Shown here: piece after piece, positions 35,153 through 43,171 of the stretch | Position numbering within the stretch: the first letter of the stretch is position 1 | How the letters are laid out: the number at the start of each line of letters is the position of its first letter | Source of the DNA: Nostoc sp. NIES-3756 | GTDB lineage: Bacteria; Cyanobacteriota; Cyanobacteriia; Cyanobacteriales; Nostocaceae | Direction: 5' to 3' | Length of the DNA stretch: 64,000 bases | Assembly (NCBI RefSeq): GCF_001548375.1 | Contig: NZ_AP017295.1 | Span: 1,770,501-1,834,500, forward strand | The notes under the pieces: generated by a model | The model's database searches: none | Told to the model about the DNA's origin: nothing | The model's input: the letters and a program-made list of their open reading frames with translations, nothing else | Made by a program: the position numbers and the translations under genes

Positions 35153-36085
35153 TTATTGACGATTTTCTGGTGAGTAAGGAACACCTAACCCTTGGGGTGG
35201 TTTGGATTTACCTGCTAATCCTAATAGGGCAAAGATGGCGATCGCATACGGTAACATGGCAAGAAACTGATAGGGTATATTTGCACCCAAGGCTTGAATA
35301 CGTAGCTGTAAAGCTTCCGTCGCACCAAATAACAAACAAGCCAACGTACTACCTACAGGATGCCACCTCCCAAAAATTAAAGCTGCGATCGCAATAAATC
35401 CTTTACCTGCACTCATATTTTCTGAGAAAAATCTGATCTGCACTAAAGCAAGATCAGCACCTCCTAAACTGGCAAGACAGCCACTAATAATTACAGCCAA
35501 ATACCTGACTTTTGATACTGATACTCCAGTTGTCGCCGCAGCTTGGGGATATTCTCCCACGGCACGTAAGGTTAAGCCAAAGCTAGTATTAAATAGAATA
35601 TATGTACTTACCGCAATGAGAATTAGCAGTAAATATACAAAAATATCTCTTTGAAATAGTAAAGCTCCCAGTAGAGGTATATCTGATAGAAAAGGAATGT
35701 TTATCGGCTCAATTCCTGCTAATCTCTGAGTGCTGTTCCCTTGAAATACTAACCGCGCTAAAAACGATGTTAACCCCGCAGCTACTAAATTAATTGCTAA
35801 TCCTGAAACTAATTGATTGACGTATAAGGAAACACACAAGAAAGCATGGAGTAACCCGACTAATCCGCCAGCTATTAAGGCAGAGAGAAGACCAAGCCAA
35901 GGGTTATTAGTGTAAAATGTGGCTAGGGCGCTTGTAAAAGCACCTGTTAATAGCATCCCTTCTAAGGCAATATTTAGCACTCCTGAGCGTTCTGAGTACA
36001 TTCCACCAAGGGCGGCAAATGCTAGGGGTACGGCTAAGTTTATGCTGGCGATTAAGTAGTCAGAGAGGAAGTTGAGGTTATTCAT
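35153..36085 (-). CDS. nupC: ABC transporter permease, nucleoside/BMP type (NupC-like)
   Basis: The 310 aa membrane protein has about eight helices and the BPD_transp_2-type motifs AALGGMYSERSGVLNIALEG (start), TSFGLTLRAVGEYPQAAATTG and FIAIAALIFGRWHPVGS. It would form half of the membrane channel of a BMP-family importer for nucleosides. It lies 74 bases after nupB, with an ACGCAGAGG repeat between. The symbol follows the Anabaena Nup transporter, assigned from family and neighbourhood, not from a search. Confidence 0.82.
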   Translation of the reverse strand: MNNLNFLSDYLIASINLAVPLAFAALGGMYSERSGVLNIALEGMLLTGAFTSALATFYTNNPWLGLLSALIAGGLVGLLHAFLCVSLYVNQLVSGLAINLVAAGLTSFLARLVFQGNSTQRLAGIEPINIPFLSDIPLLGALLFQRDIFVYLLLILIAVSTYILFNTSFGLTLRAVGEYPQAAATTGVSVSKVRYLAVIISGCLASLGGADLALVQIRFFSENMSAGKGFIAIAALIFGRWHPVGSTLACLLFGATEALQLRIQALGANIPYQFLAMLPYAIAIFALLGLAGKSKPPQGLGVPYSPENRQ

Positions 36086-36097
36086 AGAGGTTTTTTT

Positions 36098-36140
36098 AAC
36101 GCAGAGGTACGCGGAGGGAAGCGCGGAGGAGCGCGGAGAA
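36098..36140. repeat. ACGCAGAGG/GCGCGGAGG repeat
   Basis: The spacer between nupB and nupC holds ACGCAGAGGTACGCGGAGGG and GCGCGGAGGAGCGCGGAG. Related blocks lie at 54887-54927 and 63337-63409. Confidence 0.7.
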
Positions 36141-36159
36141 GGCTTTTCGTATCTTGGCG

Positions 36160-37215
36160 TTAAACCTTAGCGTTCCTTTGCGTTTTCATTTGTCTTTCTA
36201 CAGCTAGGCTGATGGCTATGAATAATACAGTTAATCCTTGGATGGCATAAACTACAGTCACGGGTACACCAGCGCTACGCTGCATCACATTAGCACCACT
36301 ACGTAGGGCTGCAAAGAATAAGGAAGTTAAGACTACGCCGCTAATACTACCACGACTTAAAAAGGCGATCGCAATGGCATCAAACCCATAACCGGGTGAT
36401 ACTTGTTCAAATAGACGATACTTCAATCCCATTACTTCTGATGCACCAGCTAAACCAGCTAAACCACCAGCTAACGCCATCACCAGCATGATAGTATTTT
36501 TGACGGAAATTCGGGCATAATGGGCGGCTGTGGGGTTAAAACCAACGGCTGCGATTTGGTATCCTAGAGGCGATCGTGCTAATAATATCCAAAATATTCC
36601 GGCGGTAATTAAGGCTAGTAGAATACCTGCATGGGCTAGACTCTGGGGTAAGATAATCGGCAATTGTGCAGATTTAGCAATTAATGGTGAGTAAGGACTA
36701 GGTGCGGCTGGTGCTTTTAAGGGGTTCTGCACCAAGTAGCTGACTAAGTTTACAGCGATGTAATTAAGTAATAGGGTAGTGATAACTTCATTGACTCCCC
36801 GTACCGCCTTGAGATAACCAGGTATCCAACCCCAAACTGCACCAAACCCAAACCCAACCACAAGTGCTAAAGGTATGTGTATGATGGCAGGTAATCCTTG
36901 CACATATAAACCAATTAAAGTGCTACCCAACGCCCCAAGGTAAATTTGTCCTTCGCCACCGATATTAAATTGACCAGCCTGTAATGCTATTAATACCCCT
37001 AAACTGGTGAATAGTAGGGGTGTCATTTTGGTGAGCGTATTACCAAACCCGAAATAAGTAGAGAGAGATTCTTGAAATAAAGCAGTGTAGGCGGTGATGG
37101 GGTTTGCTCCAGCGATGAGGATAAGTATAGCGCCGACAATAAGAGCAGAGCCTATGGCAATTAGCGGTGATAGGATGGGTACTAGTTGAGGATGAATCCG
37201 ATTAGATAGTGTCAT
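36160..37215 (-). CDS. nupB: ABC transporter permease, nucleoside/BMP type (NupB-like)
   Basis: The 351 aa membrane protein has about nine helices with motifs of the larger BMP-system permease: GEGQIYLGALGSTLIGLYV, VRGVNEVITTLLLNYIAVNL and SPLGYQIAAVGFNPTAAHYA. It pairs with NupC and is powered by NupA. In this window it is separated from nupA by four small genes (37241-38770), so it may depend on a read-through transcript or a promoter inside that cassette. Confidence 0.84.
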   Translation of the reverse strand: MTLSNRIHPQLVPILSPLIAIGSALIVGAILILIAGANPITAYTALFQESLSTYFGFGNTLTKMTPLLFTSLGVLIALQAGQFNIGGEGQIYLGALGSTLIGLYVQGLPAIIHIPLALVVGFGFGAVWGWIPGYLKAVRGVNEVITTLLLNYIAVNLVSYLVQNPLKAPAAPSPYSPLIAKSAQLPIILPQSLAHAGILLALITAGIFWILLARSPLGYQIAAVGFNPTAAHYARISVKNTIMLVMALAGGLAGLAGASEVMGLKYRLFEQVSPGYGFDAIAIAFLSRGSISGVVLTSLFFAALRSGANVMQRSAGVPVTVVYAIQGLTVLFIAISLAVERQMKTQRNAKV

Positions 37216-37240
37216 TTATAGTCAAAATAACCTAGAAATC

Positions 37241-37714
37241 TCATGAGGTTATTTTATGTAGCCCTGTAAGAAATTTATCTACTTCCTCTAAATTACTAAA
37301 GAATCCTTCATATCCACACCAGTCAAGTGGAGCGCCAGGATAGTTTTCCCAAGCATATTTTGAGACTGGTAATAAATTCGTTATTTCTTCTATTCTCATA
37401 CCAAAACATTCTGCAAATCTCGTTGTATAAATACGAAATTTCAACCCTTTGTTAGCATTATTTTCTACTGGGATTAAAGTAAATATAGTTTTGCCACCTT
37501 TTTTCAAAGCCAAGGAACTTCTTGTTGTTGAGACAACAGTAAAATATTTACCTACCAAATTATGATAAAGTTTATCGTATATGTTTTCTACTCCATTTTT
37601 TATAGCAATCTCTGATAGTTCTTCATAAGATAAATTTGGCTGTCTCTTGGAATTATTTTGTCGCTGCGTATTTTCTTCTACCTGATGTGGCTCAATTAAA
37701 AATACTCTTGCCAA
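37241..37714 (-). CDS. Hypothetical protein in nup cassette
   Basis: The 157 aa protein (NLSYEELSEIAIKNGVENIY; KYAWENYPGAPLDWCGYEGF) has no membrane segment. I do not recognise the family. The start appears to be TTG at 37714, three bases past the stop of the nuclease-like gene, so translation is probably coupled. The pairing with a NucS-like protein suggests a shared, perhaps DNA-related, role, but nothing in the sequence proves it. Confidence 0.55.
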   Translation of the reverse strand: MARVFLIEPHQVEENTQRQNNSKRQPNLSYEELSEIAIKNGVENIYDKLYHNLVGKYFTVVSTTRSSLALKKGGKTIFTLIPVENNANKGLKFRIYTTRFAECFGMRIEEITNLLPVSKYAWENYPGAPLDWCGYEGFFSNLEEVDKFLTGLHKITS

Positions 37715-37717
37715 AAG

Positions 37718-38266
37718 TTATCTACCATCTAAACTAAGGAAATATTGAAAAGTCACGGCATTAATACTTACGCCATAACTTTCTGATAAGTAATTAATAA
37801 TCCTTTCCGAGCTACTATCTATTTCAGATGCAACTATTAAGATATGATGATTAGTATTAAGAATTTCAGGTACTTCAGAATTAAAAGTTTTTTGAAATAC
37901 TTTATCAAGTTCTAGGTCAAATTTATTTGTTAGGTAACTGTTAGCAATATTAGTAATAGTGTCATTTGCTAAATGTTTTACCCAAGAAGCATAGTCCAAT
38001 GCCTGAGCAGTAACTTCTCTAGGAGTTTTATCACGTTTTAACTCTATAATAACAATATCACCTTTTTTATCTAGACATAAAAGGTCTATAAATCCCCCAT
38101 AATCTGTTTTGACCTCTTTCCCTATCACTAATAAATCATGGGAAATAATAGAAACATCTTGTTCTAGCCAGTCTTGTATGCGCTGTTCAAGGTTAAGTTT
38201 AGATTTTTTAATTTCGCTAAGAATGCCTGAGGAAGTAACATCCCAAATTCTAATATCTTGTGACAT
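37718..38266 (-). CDS. NucS/DUF91-like PD-(D/E)XK nuclease-fold protein
   Basis: The 182 aa protein has a PD-(D/E)XK core: ISHDLLVIGKEVKTDYGGFI, then DLLCLDKKGDIVIIELKRDK with Asp, Glu and Lys in the right spacing (D...ExK), followed by the helix VTAQALDYASWVKHL. This is the layout of the NucS/DUF91 nuclease domain. It lacks the N-terminal part of full NucS enzymes, so it is a stand-alone nuclease-like domain. It sits inside the nup locus. Confidence 0.7.
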   Translation of the reverse strand: MSQDIRIWDVTSSGILSEIKKSKLNLEQRIQDWLEQDVSIISHDLLVIGKEVKTDYGGFIDLLCLDKKGDIVIIELKRDKTPREVTAQALDYASWVKHLANDTITNIANSYLTNKFDLELDKVFQKTFNSEVPEILNTNHHILIVASEIDSSSERIINYLSESYGVSINAVTFQYFLSLDGR

Positions 38267-38324
38267 GGCAGTTAACCTGGAAATAAATCAAGCCAAGTTA
38301 ACATACCTTGCTAATTTATGTCTA

Positions 38325-38513
38325 CTATTTGCCAGAATCTTGTTGATTTTGAATTGCTACTATTTCATTAGCATTTAAAATGACAACTTTCCCATCCTGC
38401 ATAATGCTAATTGATCGCCCTAGCTTACGATGTCTTTCTATCGCAGCAGCAATTGCGGCTTTAACTCCAGTGTCGATTTTACTATGTAGATTTTTCATTT
38501 CTTCTTCAGTCAT
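38325..38513 (-). CDS. Small partner protein of zeta-like kinase
   Basis: The 62 aa protein MTEEEMKNLHSKIDTGVKAA continues as a helix (AIAAAIERHRKLGRSISIMQ) and ends in a short strand (GKVVILNANEI). Its ATG overlaps the stop of the truncated zeta-like gene (TAATG), so the two are coupled. I have seen similar short proteins beside zeta-like genes in cyanobacteria, but whether it is an antitoxin is not known to me. Confidence 0.6.
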   Translation of the reverse strand: MTEEEMKNLHSKIDTGVKAAIAAAIERHRKLGRSISIMQDGKVVILNANEIVAIQNQQDSGK

Positions 38514-38770
38514 TATCTACCTTTGTGATTTGTCTCCAGAGTGGTTTCAAAAGCAAAATCACTACCTGAATTAGATAAAGTCCGTAGTCTTTGAATCATT
38601 AATCTTCCCGCTTCAATAGCCATCGACTGAGGATTTAATGGCGATAAGCCAGCAGCCATAGCATCTGCATTTACATACTCAAAGCAGTCCAAAAAATTTG
38701 GTAATAAATTCATGGAAACGGTGGTTTTTCCTGAACCATTTGCACCGCCAATAATATACAGACTCGGCAT
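38513..38770 (-). pseudogene. Truncated zeta-toxin-like P-loop protein
   Basis: The 85 codons encode the N-terminal half of a zeta-like kinase: the P-loop GGANGSGKTT (residues 8-17), the catalytic-site region YVNADAMAAGLSP and FAFETTLETNHKGR, followed by a stop. Full-length relatives have roughly 190 residues, so the C-terminal half is missing and activity is doubtful. The ATG lies two bases after the nupA stop codon, and the partner gene follows with a one-base overlap, which shows how neatly the fragment is fitted in. Confidence 0.65.
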
Positions 38771-38772
38771 TT

Positions 38773-40248
38773 TTACGCTTTACGTATTCCTCCAGCCATT
38801 AAAAAACCAATTTCTTCCACTGTCGCCGTTTGTGCATCCAAAATTGCGACAAACTCACCTCTGTAGATTACAGTAATGCGATCGCTCATTGCCATCACTT
38901 CTTCTAGCTCAGTAGAAATATACAATATTGCCGCACCGCGATCGCGTTCTGCTAACAGCCGTGAATGAACTGCACTTATCGCTCCCACATCTAACCCCCG
39001 TGTGGGTTGCATTGCCACAATTAAATCTGGTTCTCCCGCCAGTTCTCGCGCCAGTACTACCTTTTGTTGATTTCCCCCGGATAGCTGGCTTACCTTGATA
39101 TCTTCCCCAGTCGCACGAATATCAAATTGAGCCATTGCAACTTGAGCATGACTTTTAATTGTTACAGGTTGTAATAATAAATTACGGCAAAATGACGAGT
39201 TTTTAAAAGTATTTAAAATTAAGTTTTGGGCAATGTTAAACTGCATTACCAAACCCATTTTTTGCCTATCTTCAGGAATGTAACCTATTCCCTGAGGAGT
39301 CCCAGAGTTATGCAATTCAACTTTACCTTTAATGATAGGTCTTAAATTGGCGATCGCATCTGCTAATTCTCGCTGTCCATTACCATCTACACCAGCAATT
39401 CCTAAAATTTCCCCTGCTTGCAGTTGAAAGGAAATATTACAGACAGTCACAACACCTCTATCATCAGCAACTTGTAAATTTTGGACTGACAATACCGTCT
39501 TTCCTGGTACAAACGCAGATTTATTAACTTGTAAAGCTACTTCCTTTCCTACCATTAACTCTGCTAATTTCTGAGGAGTCACTTCATTAGTTTTCGCTGT
39601 TCCTACTACCTTACCTCGCCGCAACACTGTTACCGTATCGCAGAGATTAATTACTTCTTCTAATTTATGACTAATAAAAATAATTGTATTACCAGCCGCC
39701 GCCAGTTGCCTTAAGATATTAATTAATGATTCCACTTCTGTAGGTGTTAAAACTGCTGTTGGTTCATCGAGAATTAATAGCTTGGCTTGGCGATATAAAA
39801 CCTTAAGAATTTCTACACGCTGTTGTGTACCGACAGGTAAATCTTCTACTTTAGCTATAGGGTCAATTTCTAATCCGTAAGTTTGGGATAAAGCCGCTAT
39901 TTCTTGTTGTTTTTGTCGCAGATTTAAACGCCAACTCTGTTCTGTACCCAAGATGATATTTTCAGTTACAGTTAACTGCGGTACAAGCATGAAATGTTGA
40001 TATATCATGCCTATACCTAGTTTTATGGCTGCATTTGGTGAATTAATTTTTACTTGTTTATCTTGTAAATATATTTTACCGTCATCAGGTTGATATAGAC
40101 CACTAATAATATTCATCAAAGTAGTCTTACCTGCACCATTTTCACCTAAAATTCCATGAATTTTACCAGCATCAACACTCAAACTAATATTATCATTAGC
40201 GATAAATGAATTAAACCGCTTGCTAATATTTTCTAAACGTAAATACAT
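38773..40248 (-). CDS. nupA: ABC transporter ATPase, nucleoside/BMP type (NupA-like)
   Basis: The 491 aa protein has two ATPase domains in one chain, as in sugar and nucleoside importers. Domain 1: Walker A GENGAGKTT (35-43), signature LPVGTQQRVEIL, Walker B LLILDEPTAVLTP. Domain 2 has an altered Walker A (GVDGNGQREL) with signature LSGGNQQKVVLA and QPTRGLDVG, the usual asymmetry of this family. It energises NupB/NupC on the inner face of the membrane. It is upstream of the zeta-like fragment and downstream of an EF-hand gene. Confidence 0.9.
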   Translation of the reverse strand: MYLRLENISKRFNSFIANDNISLSVDAGKIHGILGENGAGKTTLMNIISGLYQPDDGKIYLQDKQVKINSPNAAIKLGIGMIYQHFMLVPQLTVTENIILGTEQSWRLNLRQKQQEIAALSQTYGLEIDPIAKVEDLPVGTQQRVEILKVLYRQAKLLILDEPTAVLTPTEVESLINILRQLAAAGNTIIFISHKLEEVINLCDTVTVLRRGKVVGTAKTNEVTPQKLAELMVGKEVALQVNKSAFVPGKTVLSVQNLQVADDRGVVTVCNISFQLQAGEILGIAGVDGNGQRELADAIANLRPIIKGKVELHNSGTPQGIGYIPEDRQKMGLVMQFNIAQNLILNTFKNSSFCRNLLLQPVTIKSHAQVAMAQFDIRATGEDIKVSQLSGGNQQKVVLARELAGEPDLIVAMQPTRGLDVGAISAVHSRLLAERDRGAAILYISTELEEVMAMSDRITVIYRGEFVAILDAQTATVEEIGFLMAGGIRKA

Positions 40249-40400
40249 TTTATCGGCTTTGATATTGGATTAATTTGTGTTTACTGGGAGTACGGCATAT
40301 TATAGCAACTCCTCAGTAAATGAGGTACAGCTTATTTAGCAGGTTGGCGGCAAACAACACCAATATATCCCCTTTGAGATAAAATTGTTCTAAAAATAGC

Positions 40401-40433
40401 AAATCTCTCTTAGCATCAGCTAGAGAGAGATTT
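40401..40433 (-). terminator. Hairpin after EF-hand gene
   Basis: Arms AAATCTCTCT (40401-40410) and AGAGAGATTT (40424-40433) are perfect. The hairpin lies between the EF-hand gene and nupA on the minus strand and probably separates their transcripts. Confidence 0.45.
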
Positions 40434-40468
40434 TGGTTATTGAGGACTTGATATTGGGTTTTTGAATG

Positions 40469-40702
40469 CTACGTTAAATTACTTGCCCTCTTAACTGCTT
40501 GCCTTAACTCTTCAAAGGTAATACTGCCGTCTTCGTCTGAATCATACTGTGCTATTAAGCTCTGGGGGCTAGTGGTATTTGTTTCTGATGAGATGACTGC
40601 ACTTAAGCCAGGATTTAAAAAAAGCTCATGAATGGAGACTTTGCCGTCTTGATCACGATCTAAGTTATTAAAAAGAGAGTGAAGCTCTTGCTCGGTTGTC
40701 AT
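40469..40702 (-). CDS. Two-EF-hand calcium-binding protein (CSE-like)
   Basis: The 77 aa soluble protein has two canonical EF-hand loops: DRDQDGKVSIHE and DSDEDGSITFEE, each with Asp/Glu ligands at positions 1, 3, 5 and 12. It should bind two calcium ions. It resembles the small calcium sensor CSE described in filamentous cyanobacteria, but I assign this by motif only. It lies between bmp and nupA on the same strand; a hairpin downstream suggests its own transcript. Confidence 0.8.
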   Translation of the reverse strand: MTTEQELHSLFNNLDRDQDGKVSIHELFLNPGLSAVISSETNTTSPQSLIAQYDSDEDGSITFEELRQAVKRASNLT

Positions 40703-40923
40703 AAGTTTTTATCTGTATTAATGTCTCACTTTAATATTTCAAAATTAAATAAACTTATATCCTTAGACGGAAAAACACGTATCGCTGAGGCTGAGATTAC
40801 TGGCATTAACTCTGTATGATAGACAATTGCTACAATATCGGTATAGATGGGAGTGTCCTTTGATAAACAAGCAATTGGTTTAGCCGTTTTAGAAAAAACT
40901 GAAAATATTTTACGAGGTAATTT

Positions 40924-41115
40924 ATGACAAAAGAATATATGGATTCTTTAGAATCATTAGTTGATCAATTAACATTGTCCGCAGTTTTAGAAATGTTAGA
41001 GAGAATCTCTCATAAAAAAGCGGAGAATTTGAGAACTCATTGGCAAGATGAAAACACTGCCAAACTTTGGGATAAAGCCGCCAGACAGATAGAGCAGATA
41101 AATATTGATGTTTAA
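40924..41115 (+). CDS. Small helical hypothetical protein
   Basis: The 63 aa protein MTKEYMDSLESLVDQLTLSA is helical and charged throughout (EMLERISHKKAENLRTHWQD). GAGG lies about six bases before the ATG. No family is recognised. It is on the plus strand, convergent with bmp and divergent from the EF-hand gene, so bmp cannot be in one simple operon with nupA unless transcription passes it in antisense. Confidence 0.6.
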   Translation: MTKEYMDSLESLVDQLTLSAVLEMLERISHKKAENLRTHWQDENTAKLWDKAARQIEQINIDV

Positions 41116-41158
41116 CCCAACATTAAGCTCCACGTACTTTGCGATCGCTCTTATATTT

Positions 41159-42208
41159 TTATGCTTTTTTGACGCAACGGGTGTTTTTACCAGCTTCTTG
41201 ACAGGTTTCAAAAGAAATCTTTTTAGCCACTATATCTTGCTTTGCTTTTAGGGCATTCTCTCTTACATCTGCTGGTACTCCTGCGCCAAACTTACCTAAT
41301 GTTAATATATCTTCTCTTTCTAAACCAAGAGAATATACCTGCCCTTTGAGTTGTTTTTGCTGTGCCAATTCTGCTAAATAAGCTATTGCTATATCTAAGT
41401 TTTTAACTGCACTAGTTAACACGGCTTTTGGTGCTACATCTAACTGGTCTTTTGTATTGCCAAAAGCGTAAACTCCTTTATCACTGGCTGCTTGTAAAAC
41501 TGCGGGACTTGCACTGTCTAACCATTGATAAATTACATCAGCGCCAGAAGAAATTAATGCTAAGGTAGCTTCTTTTGCCTTAGCAACATCATTCCAATCG
41601 CCTGTGAATGTAGAAACAATTTGAATATTAGGTTTAACTGATTTTGCCCCTAATTCAAAGCCTCTTAATTCTTCTTGAGTAGCAGGAAATTCTTGTCCAG
41701 CAATATAAGCTAATTTATTAGATTTAGTTACAGCAGCACCAATAATGCCGCATAAATAACTACTTTGTAAATGATCTATTCGCAAGGATGCAATATTTTC
41801 TCCCTTGGTGTTACCGTTTACACCTACAAAAAATGTATTAGGAAATTGCGGCGCGACTTGTTCTATAGCTGCATCAAATTGTCCACCGTGGGCGAAGACA
41901 AGATTATAACCCTTACGCGCAAAGTCTGTTAACGCTTCTGTTTGGTCGGCTTGGGCTACTTGTTCTACATAGGCGATTTCGGCATTTAGCTTTTGTTTAG
42001 CTAAGTTGACACCTTCGTAGCCAGATTGATTCCAAGCTTTGTCTGTGATAACTCCAGGGAGTGCGATCGCTATTTTAAACCCTCCCCCACCACTATTAGC
42101 TGTTGGTGTCGTAGTTTGATTACTACTGCAAGCCTTTAACAATAAGCTAGTAGCAAAGGTAGCAGAACCATATAAAACAAATTTACGCCGGCTAATATTT
42201 AATTGCAT
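41159..42208 (-). CDS. bmp: BMP-family nucleoside-binding lipoprotein
   Basis: The 349 aa periplasmic binding protein starts with a signal containing Arg-Arg (SRRKFVLYG) and a lipobox LLKAC (Cys27), so it should be lipid-anchored outside the plasma membrane. Family motifs: FKIAIALPGVITDKAWNQSG, VFAHGGQFDAAIEQVAPQFP and FVGVNGNTKGENI. It delivers nucleosides to NupABC. The upstream region carries a dense heptamer repeat array (42221-42280). The pairing with nupA/B/C is by family and proximity. Confidence 0.88.
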   Translation of the reverse strand: MQLNISRRKFVLYGSATFATSLLLKACSSNQTTTPTANSGGGGFKIAIALPGVITDKAWNQSGYEGVNLAKQKLNAEIAYVEQVAQADQTEALTDFARKGYNLVFAHGGQFDAAIEQVAPQFPNTFFVGVNGNTKGENIASLRIDHLQSSYLCGIIGAAVTKSNKLAYIAGQEFPATQEELRGFELGAKSVKPNIQIVSTFTGDWNDVAKAKEATLALISSGADVIYQWLDSASPAVLQAASDKGVYAFGNTKDQLDVAPKAVLTSAVKNLDIAIAYLAELAQQKQLKGQVYSLGLEREDILTLGKFGAGVPADVRENALKAKQDIVAKKISFETCQEAGKNTRCVKKA

Positions 42209-42220
42209 ATTAAAAAATTA

Positions 42221-42280
42221 GTCATTAGTCATTAGTCATTAGTCATTAGTCCATAGTCAACAGTCCATAGTCAATAGTCC
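42221..42280. repeat. GTCATTA heptamers and degenerate heptads
   Basis: Four exact GTCATTA units (42221-42248) grade into GTCCATA, GTCAACA, GTCCATA and GTCAATA units that keep the 7-base period up to 42280. They lie just upstream of bmp. Confidence 0.8.
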
Positions 42281-42363
42281 AAACTTATTTTCCTATGTTC
42301 CCCTTCAGGGAGGGTTTAAGGGTAGATTTCTCCCTCATCTCCCCCCACTCCCTCATCTCACTA

Positions 42364-42391
42364 TTCCCTGTTCCCTGTTCCCTGTTCCCTG
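42364..42391. repeat. TTCCCTG heptamer array (x4)
   Basis: Four perfect TTCCCTG units lie 36 bases before the hetI start, in the bmp-hetI divergent spacer. Confidence 0.8.
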
Positions 42392-42427
42392 CTATATATA
42401 TTTATCATTGCGTTATTACTTCTAGCA

Positions 42428-43135
42428 TTGTTTCAGTATAACTGGCTACCAAAACCATTAGATTTAACCTTGTCTCCAGATGAAGTTCATGTCTGGCGCA
42501 TCCCACTTGAGCAACCAGAATCACTCATACAAGATTTAGCCACAACTTTATCTAGTGATGAATTGGCTCGTGCTAATAGATTTTATTTTCCCGAACATCG
42601 GCAGCGTTTTATTGCGGGGCGTGGTATTCTCCGCAATATATTAGGACAATACTTAGCTATTGAACCACAACAAGTCAAGTTTGATTATGAGCCGAAGGGT
42701 AAACCACTGCTGGCAAATAACCAGAGTGGTTTACAGTTTAACTTGTCACACTCACAAAATTTGGGTTTGTGTGCAGTCAATTACACCCGCCAAATCGGGA
42801 TAGATTTAGAATATATCCGCCCAACATCTGATTTAGAAGGACTTGCCCAAAGATTCTTTTTACCACAAGAATATGAATTAGTGCGATCGCTTCCCGATGA
42901 GCAAAAACAAAAGATTTTTTTCCGTTACTGGACTTGTAAAGAGGCTTATCTTAAAGCAACGGGAGACGGTATCGCTAAATTAGAAGAAATTGAAATAGCA
43001 CTAACTCCCACAGAACCAGCTAGGTTACAGACATCCTCAGCTTGGAGTCTCCTAGAGTTAGTGCCAGATAATAATTGCGTTGCAGCTGTTGCTGTGGCGG
43101 GTTTTGGCTGGCAGCCAAAGTTCTGGCAGTATTGA
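42428..43135 (+). CDS. hetI: 4'-phosphopantetheinyl transferase HetI
   Basis: The 235 aa Sfp-type enzyme attaches phosphopantetheine to carrier-protein serines, as needed by the ACPs of HglE and HglB. Motifs: FNLSHSQNLGLCAV (104-117), IGIDLEYI (123-130, metal-binding Asp and Glu) and RYWTCKEAYLKATGDG (166-181). The start is TTG at 42428; it gives the N-terminus FQYNWLPKP that aligns with HetI of other Nostocales, so the rare start is credible. It is convergent with hetN. Confidence 0.92.
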   Translation: MFQYNWLPKPLDLTLSPDEVHVWRIPLEQPESLIQDLATTLSSDELARANRFYFPEHRQRFIAGRGILRNILGQYLAIEPQQVKFDYEPKGKPLLANNQSGLQFNLSHSQNLGLCAVNYTRQIGIDLEYIRPTSDLEGLAQRFFLPQEYELVRSLPDEQKQKIFFRYWTCKEAYLKATGDGIAKLEEIEIALTPTEPARLQTSSAWSLLELVPDNNCVAAVAVAGFGWQPKFWQY

Positions 43136-43171
43136 TTTATCAAATGCCTCATTCCCTAAGCAACGGCGGTA

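Noticed and set aside
42221..42391. Tandem repeats as a possible CRISPR array
   Set aside because: The units are 7 bases long and directly adjacent, with no spacers; no cas gene is present.
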